From positions 1,736,001 through 1,800,000 of the forward strand of contig JADJXT010000001.1 of NCBI GenBank assembly GCA_016720115.1: DNA of 64,000 nucleotides. Reading direction: 5' to 3'. The translations under genes and the position numbers were made by a program. Shown one piece after another: positions 63,024 through 64,000 of the stretch; position 1 is the first letter of the stretch, and the number at the start of each line of letters is the position of its first letter. The stretch is from Sphingomonadales bacterium. GTDB lineage: Bacteria; Pseudomonadota; Alphaproteobacteria; Sphingomonadales; Sphingomonadaceae. The notes below the pieces were generated by a model that worked only from the letters and a program-made list of their open reading frames with translations, did no database searches and was not told the origin of the DNA.

Positions 63024-64000
63024 GCCGCCTCGGCCAGCTTCAATTCCATCCGGTCCCAGATTTCGACCAGCGCGCTAGTCAGTTCCTGCATCATCTCTTC
63101 GCTATGCTGCGGGCCCGGGGTGAAGCGCAGACGCTCAGTTCCACGCGGGACGGTCGGGAAATTGATCGGCTGCACATAGGCGCCATATTCGGCGAGCAAG
63201 GTGTCGCTGATCTTCTTTGCCTTCACCGGATCGCCGACCATCAGCGGAACGATATGCGTGACGCTTTGCATCACCGGCAGGCCAGCTTCGGCAAAAAGCT
63301 GCTTCAGCCGTGCGGCATTGGCCTGCTGCGCAGCGCGTTCTTCGTTTGATTGCTTGAGGTGCTTCACCGAAGCGAGCACGCCCGCGACCAGCACCGGCGA
63401 CAGCGATGTGGTGAAGATGAATCCGGGGGCATAGCTGCGAATGACGTCGACAATCTTCTGGTCGGCCGCGATATAGCCGCCCATCACGCCAAAGGCCTTG
63501 CCCAGCGTGCCTTCGATGATCGTCACACGGTCGGCAACCTCGTCGCGCTCGGTAATGCCACCGCCATGGTCGCCATACATGCCGACGGCATGCACTTCGT
63601 CGCAATAGGTGAGGGCGTTATATTTGTCCGCCAGATCGCAGATCGCGGCGATGGGGGCGATATCGCCGTCCATTGAATAGACGCTTTCGAACGCGATCAG
63701 CTTGGGCAGCGCCGGATCGTCATTGGCGAGCAGTTCTTCGAGATGCGCGAGATCGTTGTGCCGCCAGACGCGCTTTTCGCAGCCTGAATTGCGGATACCC
63801 GCGATCATCGAGGCGTGGTTCAGTTCATCAGAGTAGATGATGCAGCCGGGCAGGATCTTCGCCAGCGTGGCCAGCGTCGCTTCGTTCGAGACATAGCCCG
63901 AAGTGAACAGCAGCGCCGCGCCCTTGCCGTGCAGGCTGGCCAGCTCGGCCTCCAGCTCGACATGGTAGTGCGTGTTGCCGCCGATATTGCGTGTGCCGCC
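63020..64000 (-). CDS. hemA: 5-aminolevulinate synthase, 3' part
   Basis: The frame is open to the right edge; about 326 codons are visible and the 5' end is outside. The PLP enzyme makes 5-aminolevulinate from glycine and succinyl-CoA, the C4 route of heme synthesis found in alphaproteobacteria. Visible motifs are NIGGNTHYHVELE near the edge, CDEVHAVGMYG and the PLP lysine in EGTLGKAFG. The C terminus is complete. Confidence 0.96.
   Translation of the reverse strand, partial: GGTRNIGGNTHYHVELEAELASLHGKGAALLFTSGYVSNEATLATLAKILPGCIIYSDELNHASMIAGIRNSGCEKRVWRHNDLAHLEELLANDDPALPKLIAFESVYSMDGDIAPIAAICDLADKYNALTYCDEVHAVGMYGDHGGGITERDEVADRVTIIEGTLGKAFGVMGGYIAADQKIVDVIRSYAPGFIFTTSLSPVLVAGVLASVKHLKQSNEERAAQQANAARLKQLFAEAGLPVMQSVTHIVPLMVGDPVKAKKISDTLLAEYGAYVQPINFPTVPRGTERLRFTPGPQHSEEMMQELTSALVEIWDRMELKLAEAA

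Overview
The window is chromosomal DNA from an alphaproteobacterium, most likely a sphingomonad (order Sphingomonadales). The reasons are the moderately high GC, the gene order nuoG-N / birA / coaX / ribonuclease J / DUF1467, LexA boxes of the alphaproteobacterial type (GAAC-N7-GAAC), a CtrA-type box, a carboxyspermidine-type polyamine pathway, a shared-type ALA synthase (C4 pathway) and several palindromic repeats of a kind common in sphingomonads. It is mostly core genome. The genus cannot be fixed from sequence reading alone.

Layout. 1-8835: complex I genes nuoG (3' part) to nuoN, with a palindromic element between nuoG and nuoH. 8832-12294: birA (apparent CTG start), coaX, rnj and a DUF1467 gene, all translationally coupled. 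12291-18631: a membrane-anchored coiled-coil protein, an HPt-like protein, a nucleotidyltransferase-like membrane protein, an unknown protein and a histidine-kinase-like protein; the HPt protein and the kinase both lack their phospho-accepting histidine, and a full CtrA box precedes the last two genes. 18628-25259: gltA, comEC, lexA (with its own LexA box), moeA, moaC, then a 400-bp gene-free stretch with two pairs of inverted repeats. 25260-29308: a leftward trpE-G-D-C operon. trpD and trpE each carry a different palindromic repeat in frame inside the coding region, and trpE also shows a one-base frameshift near 29150. 29325-41305: ppiD-like, tpiA, secG, pyrG, hsp20 (RpoH-like promoter plus ROSE-like RNA thermometer), a candidate structured RNA, lolC, lolD, gpx and dnaE. 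41332-52473: acyl-CoA synthetase, DUF1330, a radical SAM protein with a LexA box, moaB, lytic transglycosylase, UDG-like protein, ETF-QO, TPR protein, ispE and an N-formylglutamate amidohydrolase family gene. 52532-56973: ilvD, a lipoprotein, an RNA m5U methyltransferase and two MAPEG proteins. 57041-61395: ornithine decarboxylase, carboxy(nor)spermidine decarboxylase and dehydrogenase, the last two separated by a 494-bp cassette holding a GxxExxY gene between long terminal inverted repeats. 61450-64000: threonine dehydratase, a GNAT protein and the 3' part of hemA.

Most noteworthy: (1) the compact GxxExxY cassette, whose inverted repeats abut the gene and supply its ribosome binding site, with two gene-less inverted-repeat pairs of similar style near 25 kb; (2) palindromic elements read in frame inside trpD and trpE, reminiscent of Rickettsia palindromic elements; (3) a CtrA-box gene pair next to two signalling proteins that have lost their phospho-histidines; (4) a LexA box in front of a SplB-like radical SAM gene. 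All calls come from reading the sequence; no database search was possible.
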